A DNA stretch of 64,000 bases. It comes from Nitrospira sp. Its GTDB lineage: Bacteria; Nitrospirota; Nitrospiria; Nitrospirales; Nitrospiraceae. The first letter of the stretch is position 1; each line of letters starts with the position of its first letter. The stretch spans positions 2,749,501-2,813,500 of the forward strand of contig BQWY01000001.1 in the NCBI GenBank assembly GCA_036984305.1, read 5' to 3'. Made by a program: the position numbers and the translations under genes. The notes under the pieces were generated by a model. That model ran no database searches. It was given only the letters and a program-made list of their open reading frames with translations, and was not told the DNA's origin. This document shows, piece by piece, positions 27,459 through 36,116 of the stretch.

Positions 27459-28775
27459 CTACAGGGTCTTCACCCGATAGGTCAGCACCCGCTGCTGGGC
27501 ATAGTCCTTGAGAATCGCCGCGGCTTCCTGGCGTGCTCGATCGCTGGAAAGCGTGGCCAGATACTGGTCGCGCAACGACGGCGGGGGGTCTGGAATCAAC
27601 TGATACTTGAGGATCGCCTCCACACGGGCTGATTCTCCCGACTGAATCGCAACCTTGAAGGGCACCTTGCGCGTGGTCCCTCCCTTGATAAACGGATCCG
27701 GAATGGGACCACGAAGCACGTTCTCGAACGATTCGCCGTATCGATGCTCCTCCCTGGCCAGCACGTGCCCCTCGGCATTCTTAACCAGAATCTCAACAGT
27801 AAACTGTTTGAGGACGGGGTCACCGTCGGGAAAACTGTGAGGAAGACTCCCCACTCGCACGAGCGCCGTTCCCTCGACGGACCCTGCCGATTTGACGGCT
27901 TCGATGTCGATGCGCGGCATCCATTCTGCCTGGAGGTTACGATTCTTGAGGAGCGTCCCAGGAATGACAACTCCCCGAAACCAATGCCGGCCGATGGACC
28001 GGGTGAGCGACCCTCGCTTGGATGTGGAACTTCCGGTCGACGGCTCCATATGGCAATCCTGACACACCGTCCCTTGCAGAATTTCGCCTGGCAAATCCGG
28101 CCTCGCAACGTCCTTCACTTTGTCGAAATGGCACGACGCACAATAATTGGCCCCCCGGTACAGGTCGGATTGCATGGCAGGATGCACGAGGTTTTCTTCT
28201 GGGTCGCTATAAGGCCCATAGAGCGTCTTACCCGGCTTGAGTTTGAAGGTAGGCGGCGGGCCCCCACTCTGATCAACCGACTGGATGAGATGGCACGAGG
28301 TACACCCGATTCCCTCGACGTCCACTCTCCCAGCCATCACCTGATTCATGATCTTGTCCGTGTGCTGCGGGTAGACAGTCGTCACCGGTGCATGACAGGA
28401 CAGACATCGGGCTTTCTCCTCCGCGGTCGGTTTGGTCTGCAGCCAGACCCCAAGAACGGTCTTGAATACGGGCGACTCGAGCGACGTTCCGTGTAGAAGT
28501 GCAGCATCAACACGACCGAATGTTTTGAGATCCGGCGTCTGCTCGCGAATACCCTTCCACTCCTCATAATGACGATCATGGCATTGCTTGCAATCTTCCG
28601 ATCGAATGAAGACTTTTTCGATCTCAGCCACCCAGTCCCGATTCGAATCAGCAGACTGACCATCCACCTTCTGTGCAACTGCCGGCTCTTGGAGTATCAC
28701 GGTGGTCACCACTCCAAGGCACAGCACGAACCCGCCCGCAAGTACCGCCCACCAGGTTCTACCTCTCGTCGCCAC
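27459..28775 (-). CDS. Periplasmic pentaheme cytochrome c, paralogue of the downstream gene
   Basis: Start taken as GTG 28775, 14 bases after the PDZ gene's stop, with GCGGAGA before it. The frame stays open to 28913, but that extension would overlap the PDZ gene. The product is 438 residues with a hydrophobic leader at 8-34. CxxCH sites are at 62-66, 124-128, 158-162, 212-216 and 238-242. As in its partner, the hemes are followed by a C-terminal beta-rich part with no hemes. The two genes share heme spacing and the KTLYGPY and SCHLI motifs, so they arose by duplication. It may be membrane-tethered. Confidence 0.83.
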   Translation of the reverse strand: MATRGRTWWAVLAGGFVLCLGVVTTVILQEPAVAQKVDGQSADSNRDWVAEIEKVFIRSEDCKQCHDRHYEEWKGIREQTPDLKTFGRVDAALLHGTSLESPVFKTVLGVWLQTKPTAEEKARCLSCHAPVTTVYPQHTDKIMNQVMAGRVDVEGIGCTSCHLIQSVDQSGGPPPTFKLKPGKTLYGPYSDPEENLVHPAMQSDLYRGANYCASCHFDKVKDVARPDLPGEILQGTVCQDCHMEPSTGSSTSKRGSLTRSIGRHWFRGVVIPGTLLKNRNLQAEWMPRIDIEAVKSAGSVEGTALVRVGSLPHSFPDGDPVLKQFTVEILVKNAEGHVLAREEHRYGESFENVLRGPIPDPFIKGGTTRKVPFKVAIQSGESARVEAILKYQLIPDPPPSLRDQYLATLSSDRARQEAAAILKDYAQQRVLTYRVKTL

Positions 28776-28789
28776 GGCCGTCTCCGCGC

Positions 28790-29278
28790 TCAGTCTTTCA
28801 AAATTCTGACAAAATGAAAGTTGACGCCCCATCCGACCGGATCGCCAGGATCCGCCGGCTCGTACGTGCCGACGGTGAAATTCTCCGTCTGCATAGCGCG
28901 CTTGAGTGCACATCCGAAGTCACGCAAGGTTCTTACGTCGATCTTGTCGATCTCCTTGACCACTGCCCCAACCTTGATTCCGGCCAGTTCCGCTGGTGTT
29001 CCGCCAATCACTTCGAACACGACCACACCAACAGCTCTCTGGAGCCCCAACTCTTTTCGAATGTCTTCGTCTACCGCGCCGACAGCAATACCAAACTCCT
29101 CGCCTAGCTTGATGGCGTCCTCATCGCTGATCTCACAGTTCTTGATCGAAGCCTGCGCCATCGCGGAGGGAGGGGCCGGCATCCCGGTCATGACTAACAG
29201 GAGACCGGCTATAAAAAAAGCCCAACCTGGCGGCAGGGCTTCGTGTGACAGACGCGCAGACACTGGACCGTTCACCAT
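28790..29278 (-). CDS. Exported PDZ-domain protein
   Basis: A 162-residue protein with a long leader (hydrophobic stretch about residues 19-32, cleavage near AMAQA). The mature part ends in a PDZ fold: GVVVFEVIGGTPAELAGIKVGAVVKEIDKIDVRTLRDF. PDZ domains bind C-terminal peptides or act as scaffolds in proteases; no protease domain is attached here. It lies upstream of and close to the two pentaheme cytochromes, so a role as scaffold or maturation factor for them is possible but inferred. Confidence 0.75.
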   Translation of the reverse strand: MVNGPVSARLSHEALPPGWAFFIAGLLLVMTGMPAPPSAMAQASIKNCEISDEDAIKLGEEFGIAVGAVDEDIRKELGLQRAVGVVVFEVIGGTPAELAGIKVGAVVKEIDKIDVRTLRDFGCALKRAMQTENFTVGTYEPADPGDPVGWGVNFHFVRILKD

Positions 29279-29356
29279 CTCCCGATCGTCTCGGCCGCCC
29301 TCGGTCTCGTCCGGTGGGTCGGCCGGATGGTCATCAATTCGAGTTTGGGCCCCTTG

Positions 29357-30178
29357 CTATGATTGGCCCGCGACATCAATGGCGAGTTGAAACCATGGAG
29401 CGACGGCCTTCTGACCATTCCGCTCCTTATTCTCGCCGTTCCAGACAGCGAACGAAATGGTCTGGGCTCGCCCCGGGACCAGTTTCGCTTCGTTTTCCGG
29501 ATCAGCCGACTGCAAAGGACGGCGCATCACCACATGCCATACGCCGTCCTTCCAGGTTGCCTTGCCTTGAATGCGCCCTTGGCTTTGCTTGCTCGTCAGA
29601 GTGCTAAATCCACCCCCGATGAGATCCTCAACCGAGGAGGCCCGCCGGGGAATGACTTCAAACCGGCGAACCTCGCCTTTCTTGGATTGCGCTTGCTTGG
29701 CGGCTCGCCGATCCACGTCGCTTTGCCAATCGGCTTTCCAATGCCAGATATTGATGTAGTGATCGAGCTGCCCCATACAGAAAAATGCCGGCGCATCGCC
29801 TAATGGAAGCCCGATGGCCACACCATCTCGGAACGTCCCTGGAGTCAGCCGATCGTTCTTGGTGTTGTCCTGCCATTCCAGCAGGAACGCGATGTCAGTC
29901 CCATTGTGCACAGACCGGACCGTCAATGCGTGGGCCGTGGGATCTGGCCAGACGGGCCGCGTTATGATCTGTCCGCTGAGAGGGAGCGTCATGGGTGGCA
30001 CCGCGTCCCACGCCGCGTCCTCCGGTGCCGTGGGGATTTCACCGGTTACGAGTTGTGAGCGGATAACCACCCCTTCAGATCCGACCAATGGAACACCAAG
30101 CCAACCCAGCACGATGGCGCCCAGAAGTCCGCAGCTGAGAAACAGAGCAGTCAAGCGGTGGAAAAGGAATGGAGTCAT
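29357..30178 (-). CDS. Short NxrC-like heme b protein (EB_dh domain)
   Basis: A 273-residue protein with an N-terminal leader (about 8-30). It shares with the longer NxrC at 36117 the series WQDNTKNDR, FFCMGQLDHYINIWHWKADW, ASSVEDLIGGGFSTLT and NKERNGQKAVAPW. This is the ethylbenzene-dehydrogenase-gamma (EB_dh) fold, which binds one heme b with Met and Lys ligands. The Met in CMGQ and the Lys in NGQKA are the likely pair. In Nitrospira such proteins are the proposed gamma subunits that take electrons from nitrite oxidoreductase. It lies in the same cluster as pentaheme cytochromes. Whether it pairs with NXR or another molybdoenzyme is open. Confidence 0.82.
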   Translation of the reverse strand: MTPFLFHRLTALFLSCGLLGAIVLGWLGVPLVGSEGVVIRSQLVTGEIPTAPEDAAWDAVPPMTLPLSGQIITRPVWPDPTAHALTVRSVHNGTDIAFLLEWQDNTKNDRLTPGTFRDGVAIGLPLGDAPAFFCMGQLDHYINIWHWKADWQSDVDRRAAKQAQSKKGEVRRFEVIPRRASSVEDLIGGGFSTLTSKQSQGRIQGKATWKDGVWHVVMRRPLQSADPENEAKLVPGRAQTISFAVWNGENKERNGQKAVAPWFQLAIDVAGQS

Positions 30179-30279
30179 TCGGCCCTTACGCTGCCATCAC
30201 GATCTACCGAGCGACCATTCGTTCCCTTCACCACTTGGAGAGGGGGTTGCCACATTCCTCATCGTCCCACCGACTCACC

Positions 30280-31533
30280 TTACCATAAACGGACGCGACG
30301 AATACGGTTTTCTCCTCGCTCGCACACGTACAGGTGCCCTTGACGATCTAAGGCAAGGCCGACCGGTGAGTTGAGTACCGCGTCCGTTGCGACCAGGGCA
30401 TCACCTGCTTTGACCTGAAGCACATCATCCTTGGCGACAAAACGGGCCGCACCGCACCCCCCCATGTGTTTGTCTTCATAACCGCTGTCGCCGTTACCCG
30501 CCACAGTCGAAATGGTGCCGGTTTCCACAGCAACCTTACGAACCCGATGATTCATCGTATCGGAGAGATAGATATGACCGGTCGTGTCAACCACAACCGC
30601 TTCGGGAGCATGGAGCATGGCCTTCGTGGCCGGCTTCTGGTCTCCATCATACCCGTAGAAACAAACTCCGGCCGCCGTGGAGATGGTCCCCGAATGCTGA
30701 TCAATGCGCCGCACTCGATTACTGCCCTTATCCACGACAAGCACGTGGCCGTGCGGGTCGATCGCGATCCCGACGAGATCGTACAGCCTGGCCTGCATCG
30801 CAGGACGACCATCGTCCATATAGAGGGATAAGTCCAGCCCGCTTTCACACGTGGGCTTCAACCACTCGTCGTCGCCTGTAAAGTCGATACCGATGGCGTC
30901 CCCAGACAAGACAACTAAATTACGCGCAACAAGCGGCTGTTCACGCGCATCATCATCCGACGTCCAATGCCCGGCAATCGTTTCCACGAGGCCGGTCCGA
31001 GGGTCAAACCGACGAACCCGATGCGCCTGGGTATCGGCGATGTACAGCACGTCGTCTGGTCCGAACGCGATCGCGGCCGGATAGGTGAGATTCACCTCAA
31101 GTGCGGGCCCATCACCATTGAAACCAAAGTCCCCTGTGCCGACAACCGTAGAAATCACTCCCGTCTCGCGATCCACTTTCCGAATGCGGTTACTACCGGA
31201 GTCGCAAATGTACAGATTGTTCTGAGAGTCGAAGGCCACGTCGAGAGGAAGGTACAACCCGGCTTCGCTACACGGCCCATCATCTCCGCTGTAACAGGTC
31301 TCGCCGATGCCGGCAAAATTATGGATGGTCCCATCCTGCAAATTGACTCGGCGAATTCGATCCGAGCCAGACTCAGCGATGTACAGCCATTGCTCCTCCT
31401 GATCGAGTGCCACATGGTGCGGCAAGGGAATGCCGGACTTGACCGCCAGTTTGCCATCCCCCGTGCTCCGTGCTTTCCCGTTTCCTGCGAACCGTTCGAT
31501 ACACCCGACCGGCAACTGGAGTTGTGTCGTCAT
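30280..31533 (-). CDS. NHL-repeat beta-propeller protein
   Basis: A 417-residue protein built of about six NHL repeats with the pattern PxxVAxDxxGxLYIxDxxxNRIRxVD (for example LPHHVALDQEEQWLYIAESGSDRIRRV and the repeat ending DSGSNRIRKVD). There is no obvious signal peptide, so it is either cytoplasmic or exported by another route. NHL propellers usually mediate protein-protein contacts. It lies between the short NxrC paralogue and tatA and may help assemble the complex, but the sequence does not show a partner. Confidence 0.82.
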   Translation of the reverse strand: MTTQLQLPVGCIERFAGNGKARSTGDGKLAVKSGIPLPHHVALDQEEQWLYIAESGSDRIRRVNLQDGTIHNFAGIGETCYSGDDGPCSEAGLYLPLDVAFDSQNNLYICDSGSNRIRKVDRETGVISTVVGTGDFGFNGDGPALEVNLTYPAAIAFGPDDVLYIADTQAHRVRRFDPRTGLVETIAGHWTSDDDAREQPLVARNLVVLSGDAIGIDFTGDDEWLKPTCESGLDLSLYMDDGRPAMQARLYDLVGIAIDPHGHVLVVDKGSNRVRRIDQHSGTISTAAGVCFYGYDGDQKPATKAMLHAPEAVVVDTTGHIYLSDTMNHRVRKVAVETGTISTVAGNGDSGYEDKHMGGCGAARFVAKDDVLQVKAGDALVATDAVLNSPVGLALDRQGHLYVCERGENRIRRVRLW

Positions 31534-31599
31534 GCCCTATCCCCTCTCAGATCTCACTTCGCAAACCCCACTCGGAATAACCGCTCCGACTGGAGAAAA

Positions 31600-31896
31600 C
31601 TATGCACGCGGCGCCGACGGAGCCGGGGCCGACTGCACCTCACCGACCGGCGCTGACATTGAAGTGGACGGCTGCGCTGGAATCGCTCCCTGAGGCGTGG
31701 CGGATGCCTGCTGCTGTGCCTGCGCCTGAGCTTGTGCCTCGGCCTCGATGGCCTCGGCTTCGTGGACGGATTTCTTGAATCCCTTGATAGCCTTGCCCAA
31801 CCCCTCTCCGAGTTGCGGTAATTTGCCCGCGCCGAAAATAATGAGCACAATGACGAGGATCAGAATCAGCTCGGTGAATCCCATACTTCCAAACAT
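31600..31896 (-). CDS. tatA: Twin-arginine translocase subunit TatA/E
   Basis: A 98-residue protein with AAAAGGAG ahead of ATG 31896. It has a transmembrane helix (residues about 5-22, [15 protein letters not shown]), the Phe-Gly hinge [14 protein letters not shown] and an amphipathic helix (AIKGFKKS). A low-complexity Ala/Gln/Pro tail follows. TatA forms the pore that exports folded, cofactor-bearing proteins such as molybdoenzymes and ferredoxins. Its position inside a cluster of exported redox proteins fits. tatB and tatC are not adjacent. Confidence 0.93.
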   Translation of the reverse strand: MFGSMGFTELILILVIVLIIFGAGKLPQLGEGLGKAIKGFKKSVHEAEAIEAEAQAQAQAQQQASATPQGAIPAQPSTSMSAPVGEVQSAPAPSAPRA

Positions 31897-31929
31897 GGTG
31901 GGGGTACTCCTTTTGTCGAAGGTGATCCG

Positions 31930-32748
31930 TTAGCTGGCGCTTCCCTCGCGTGCCCGCTTCGAAAATCGCTCTTTCAATCGCTTGCGCGCTTCCTCGGCCT
32001 GATCAAACATTTTACACTTATCATACACATTGATCAGATTGTAGTGGGCAAGCGGCTCGTCGGGATTTTGCTCGACCGCGCTTTCCATCACCTTGATGGC
32101 CAAATCGGTCTTGTTGTGCGCGAGGGCGACCTCCATTAACTTGAAGCTCGATTCCAGATGTTTTGGATCCAGTTCTAACGTGCGTAGGTAGCATTGCATC
32201 GCCATATCGATCGTGTTGTAGTCGGACACTTGCGGATTATCCAACTCCACATAGACGCCTGCCAAGTTGTACCAGGCGATGGGATCCTCGGGCGTCGTTT
32301 CCACCAATTTTTCAAAGTGATTCTTCGCCTCGAGATACTGGCGGCGATCGCTATAGAGACGACCAAGGTTGAAGAGCGCGAGCACGTCCTCCGAGAAGAC
32401 TTGCAGAGCCGACTTGAATTGTGCCTCTGCCTCGTCCATCATCCCCTTCGTGGCATAAATCGTACCGAGATTCGAATAGTACATTGCCAACGAACGGTTC
32501 ATCTCAGTCCTCAGCACCTCCGCCATTTCAATCGACTTCTTGACCTCGGCCAGGGCATCATCCAAGCGCCCCTTACTGAAGTACAACTCGCCGAGGCGAC
32601 AACGTGCCTGGAAATCATCTGCCTCATCAGCAAGATGCTTTTCCAGTTCGGCAATCTCTTCATCCGGCGAGAATGGGTGCTCCCCCTGATCGGCAACGGC
32701 GCCGGCACCGGTTTGTTCAGATGTCTGCGGTGTGGTGTGTGATTCCAT
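31930..32748 (-). CDS. TPR-repeat protein
   Basis: A 272-residue protein made of about six tetratricopeptide repeats, beginning near residue 30 (EEIAELEKHLADEADDFQAR). The first 28 residues are a disordered, acidic linker. There is no leader. It lies directly upstream of tatA. Likely a scaffold or assembly factor in the cytoplasm; the partner is not indicated. Confidence 0.8.
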   Translation of the reverse strand: MESHTTPQTSEQTGAGAVADQGEHPFSPDEEIAELEKHLADEADDFQARCRLGELYFSKGRLDDALAEVKKSIEMAEVLRTEMNRSLAMYYSNLGTIYATKGMMDEAEAQFKSALQVFSEDVLALFNLGRLYSDRRQYLEAKNHFEKLVETTPEDPIAWYNLAGVYVELDNPQVSDYNTIDMAMQCYLRTLELDPKHLESSFKLMEVALAHNKTDLAIKVMESAVEQNPDEPLAHYNLINVYDKCKMFDQAEEARKRLKERFSKRAREGSAS

Positions 32749-32936
32749 GGTGTCGTCCTACTCGTAATAGATGAACCAGAAGCCTATTAGAAAGCCGTCA
32801 GGTTTATCGTCGCAGACACACCGTCGAGCGTGGACTTCTTTCACGTCCTGCTCGCCGCATCTGCGCCCAACGGCGCGACCAACCTCCTAGGATCCTATCG
32901 TTTGCGCGGTTCCACATTGCCTCGTTCTCAAATCCG

Positions 32937-34061
32937 CTAGACGCGCTCACCCAACAAGTGCTCCCCGGAGCCCACCAACGGAGCATTGGAGGATTCGGTG
33001 GCGCTCATCGGCAGGCGCAACTTGTCGAGACCCAATAACAGCATCCCCAGCACCACCATGAGGGTCAGATGTGACAACTGGAGCGCATAGCCGGCCGCAA
33101 ACATCAACCCAATTCCATAGCCTGCTAACCGCCCCATATTGACTAATCTGATAACGGTATATGACCAACAGAGCAGTCCAGTCATGTACAAGACAAACGG
33201 CAAATAGAACGTGTACCCCATGCCCATCTGGAAGATCCAACTGATGCCCTCGCCACCCTTGCGTACCCGATAGGCTACTTCGGAGTCGTACAGCCCTAAG
33301 AAATAATCCACGAACAGCAAGGCCGTAAAAATCGCCGCGCCGACTGCGATGAACCAGACCACTCGACGGCGTTGTCGGCGGTTACGGCTAAAAAATGCTT
33401 CGGTTCCGAACGCCACAAACGTGAGCAAGCTTGCCAACACCATCAAGGCCTCTCCAATACGATTGGCCTCATGCACGAACAGGGGAGCCGCTGGAATTCC
33501 CATCGCCCCATAGATGGTCGATAGGCTTTGGTAATATATCCAGCATCCGAGACCCAAATAGAAGGACAGCGCAAACATCCGTTGGAGCCAGCTTGCATGA
33601 GACACGACATAGTGCACGACAAGGCACGTCAGGACGATAAAAGCGACCAAATTGTAGGCTACCGCGCTCATCATGCCCAAATCCACTTGCATGATGACCA
33701 ACACCACAAATGCGACGGTCAGCACCAGCAGTAAGGCGATCATGGGCCACAGCACTCGTTCGGTCCAGCTGGCCACATGGCCTCGCAGCGCACGAAACAC
33801 CAGCAGTCCCAGCGCCAGAAACACCAGCAGGGCCACCACGTTCAGCAACATGAAACCAATCGACGAAAGCCCATAAAAGAACAGCCGAACCCACTCGTGC
33901 TCTTGAGCGACCTTACTGAAGTGCATGCCCAGCCGGGAGGTGAGCCGGTAGAGAATCAACTCCAGCAACGCCGCAATCAAGGTCAGCTTGATCGTGTATT
34001 CAAACAGCAAGCCCTGACCATCTACACGCCCAGCTGTCTTCTCGCTAATCTCGACGGTCAT
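32937..34061 (-). CDS. Polytopic membrane protein of unknown function
   Basis: A 374-residue integral membrane protein with about nine or ten hydrophobic helices. Both ends are soluble: an N-terminal MTVEISEKTAGRVDG and a C-terminal tail after LLLGLDKLRLP. I do not recognise the family. It starts 12 bases after the radical SAM gene's stop, so the two are co-transcribed. A few scattered histidines (for example HFSKVAQEHEW, VVHYVVSH, QLSHLTL) in or near membrane helices could bind heme, but no known heme-binding signature is seen. Confidence 0.65.
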   Translation of the reverse strand: MTVEISEKTAGRVDGQGLLFEYTIKLTLIAALLELILYRLTSRLGMHFSKVAQEHEWVRLFFYGLSSIGFMLLNVVALLVFLALGLLVFRALRGHVASWTERVLWPMIALLLVLTVAFVVLVIMQVDLGMMSAVAYNLVAFIVLTCLVVHYVVSHASWLQRMFALSFYLGLGCWIYYQSLSTIYGAMGIPAAPLFVHEANRIGEALMVLASLLTFVAFGTEAFFSRNRRQRRRVVWFIAVGAAIFTALLFVDYFLGLYDSEVAYRVRKGGEGISWIFQMGMGYTFYLPFVLYMTGLLCWSYTVIRLVNMGRLAGYGIGLMFAAGYALQLSHLTLMVVLGMLLLGLDKLRLPMSATESSNAPLVGSGEHLLGERV

Positions 34062-34073
34062 AGCACTCCGCGG

Positions 34074-35852
34074 TCACGTTGCGACAGGCTGCGCTGCCGC
34101 TGCTTTGTCCCGCTCCCGGACGATATAGAGGAGGCCGTCCGCCATGGAGTAGTTGTACGGGAGCTCGCAGACCACTTCGCTGATCTTCTCATACACGTGC
34201 TGATACAGACGCTCCGCCTCTTCGGGCGTCATCCCTTCCTGGACCTCATAAAAGTACCCCAAACTGAGGTCTTCTGAGGAAGGTCGCATAATGCGGCGAA
34301 TACCATAACTCCCCGGATCGTTCATGATCGGGGCCTCCTTCTCCAAATCGAACAGGCACGGCTGACAGGAGAATCCCGGCGATTGATTCAGCTTCTCGTT
34401 GTGAACGATGAAATTCATCGTCTCGAGGGCTTCTTCCTCCTTCTCAGTCGGGAAGCCGACGATAACGTAACAGTGCACCGCAATTCCCAAATCGACGCAA
34501 TCGCCGGAAATCCTCCTCACGTTCTCCTGCTTGATGCCCTTTTTCATGAAATCCATCATGCGTTGATTGAACGTTTCGAGCCCGAAGACAATCTTACGGC
34601 ATCCGGCATCTCGCATGAGTTCCAGCAATTCACGCCCTAGGTTTTTCTCGAATCGCATTTCCGCGGTCCACTGCAGGTTCAAATTGCGCTCCAGCATTCC
34701 TTGACACAGCCGCTTGGTCGGCGACAGCGCCAGGCATTCATCGGTGAAAAAGAAGAACGGCGTCTGATACTTATCGCGCAAGGTTTCCAACTCGTCGAGC
34801 GTCTTGGCGGGATCCTTTTGACGAAAGTTCTGATGATCGAGTGTCAGCGCGCAAAATGCACAGTCCTTATAGTAGCAGCCACGTGAAAACTGCACCGGGA
34901 GCACAGGCTTCGGCGACAAATAGAGATCCAGCGGGAAGCCGTCGTAATCAGGCGCAGGTAATTGAGCGATATTTTCCGAATAAAACGGCTGATTGACGAT
35001 GATCTTGCCATTTTGCCGATAGATCAGGTTCGGAACCTTCGTAAAGTCCCGCTTCCCACTCAATTGATTGACCAATTCCAGAAGGGCCGTTTCTCCTTCA
35101 AACACGATGAAATCGTCCGTGAGCTCGAAGAGGCTATGGCAGCGGCGCAAGTTATCGACCAAACGCGTAAAAATGCTCCCGCCGATCGTAAGATGAATAT
35201 CCGGCCGAGCTTCCTTGATCAGCCTGCATAATGTTAGTCCTGGTACGACTTGCGATGTCGCAGTAATGGACACCCCGATCAAATCCGGGCTGTCACCCAC
35301 AATCGACGGAAGGAATCGATCTCGAAAGAGCTCGATATAGGGGTTCTGCGACTCGTCTCGAATGAGCCGCATCAGGTCTTTGGAGTTGTAGATTGAGACG
35401 GTATTGAACTGATTGTCCACGACGCTCAAGCGAGTCGGGAAATAAACACTGGAGATCAACTCGAGCCACTTGTCGATCAGGAACAGGGAATCTCGATATT
35501 GCTCCAATTCATAGAAGTCATCCCCGCGAAGGAGGTCTTTCGCCAATTCGACCTTGTCGATCATATATGGGAAGCGTTCCAAAGATTCTACAACCTGTGC
35601 GTAATGCTCCTCGCTCCCTGGGCCGGTATCCCCCTGACGCGCTCGCTCGAGCTGACGTTGCTTGTCATGGAGCTTTTGGTAGATATGGCGGCCGTAATCC
35701 TCAGTCAAAAGTCCATCGAGCAATTCAATCCCAATATCACGTTGACGTACATTCTCTACCCCATGGGCCCGCAAAAACCCACTGAGGGATGGGATGCTCA
35801 GATAGGGTTGGGAAGGGTGCCAAGTTGGAGGAAAAAGCAGTGATATTTTCAT
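34074..35852 (-). CDS. B12-binding radical SAM protein
   Basis: A 592-residue protein from ATG 35852 (a TTG at 35861 would add three residues). The N-terminal region (about 1-240) resembles a cobalamin-binding domain (LIGVSITATSQV, HLTIGGSIFTRL). The radical SAM core follows, with Cys326, Cys331 and Cys334 in GCYYKDCAFC (a Cx4Cx2C spacing instead of the common Cx3Cx2C). Such enzymes use SAM and often cobalamin for methylations or ring chemistry on natural products, lipids or cofactors. The substrate is unknown. The next gene encodes a membrane protein, so the product may be a lipid or membrane cofactor. Confidence 0.8.
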   Translation of the reverse strand: MKISLLFPPTWHPSQPYLSIPSLSGFLRAHGVENVRQRDIGIELLDGLLTEDYGRHIYQKLHDKQRQLERARQGDTGPGSEEHYAQVVESLERFPYMIDKVELAKDLLRGDDFYELEQYRDSLFLIDKWLELISSVYFPTRLSVVDNQFNTVSIYNSKDLMRLIRDESQNPYIELFRDRFLPSIVGDSPDLIGVSITATSQVVPGLTLCRLIKEARPDIHLTIGGSIFTRLVDNLRRCHSLFELTDDFIVFEGETALLELVNQLSGKRDFTKVPNLIYRQNGKIIVNQPFYSENIAQLPAPDYDGFPLDLYLSPKPVLPVQFSRGCYYKDCAFCALTLDHQNFRQKDPAKTLDELETLRDKYQTPFFFFTDECLALSPTKRLCQGMLERNLNLQWTAEMRFEKNLGRELLELMRDAGCRKIVFGLETFNQRMMDFMKKGIKQENVRRISGDCVDLGIAVHCYVIVGFPTEKEEEALETMNFIVHNEKLNQSPGFSCQPCLFDLEKEAPIMNDPGSYGIRRIMRPSSEDLSLGYFYEVQEGMTPEEAERLYQHVYEKISEVVCELPYNYSMADGLLYIVRERDKAAAAQPVAT

Positions 35853-36019
35853 AGGCAACAATATCTTCCGGGCCTCCTCGAGATGGCGTAGGCCCTATAA
35901 ATTTCAAGGAAATTACAAATTTTTATACACCCTGGCCAGAACTAAAAGCAACCCTTCGCCCCTCTGTGCCTCCCCTCAATAGAATGCCAATTTGTGCGAA
36001 CCTGCGACCACAAAAAATA

Positions 36020-36054
36020 AAGAGCCCCGAAGGTCATTGACCCCCGGGGCTCTT
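36020..36054 (-). terminator. Terminator downstream of nxrC
   Basis: AAGAGCCCCG and CGGGGCTCTT form a 10-base-pair stem over a loop of about 15 bases. On the minus strand the stem is followed by TATTTTTTG. It sits about 60 bases beyond the stop of the NxrC gene and separates that unit from the radical SAM gene. Confidence 0.8.
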
Positions 36055-36116
36055 CCACTTCGACGCAGCGACTGGATCGAATTATGAGCCGATCCGTTAA
36101 GCCTGCGTTTCCTACC

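Noticed and set aside
26169-28775. Idea that the pentaheme cytochromes are part of a hydroxylamine oxidation (HAO/c554) module
   Set aside because: No haoA, haoB or amo gene is in the window, and the proteins have five hemes with an extra beta domain.
29195-29240. Terminator-like hairpin (AAGCCC...GGGCTT followed by T on the minus strand)
   Set aside because: It lies inside the leader-peptide codons of the PDZ protein (EALPPGWAFF), so the pattern is best explained by coding sequence.
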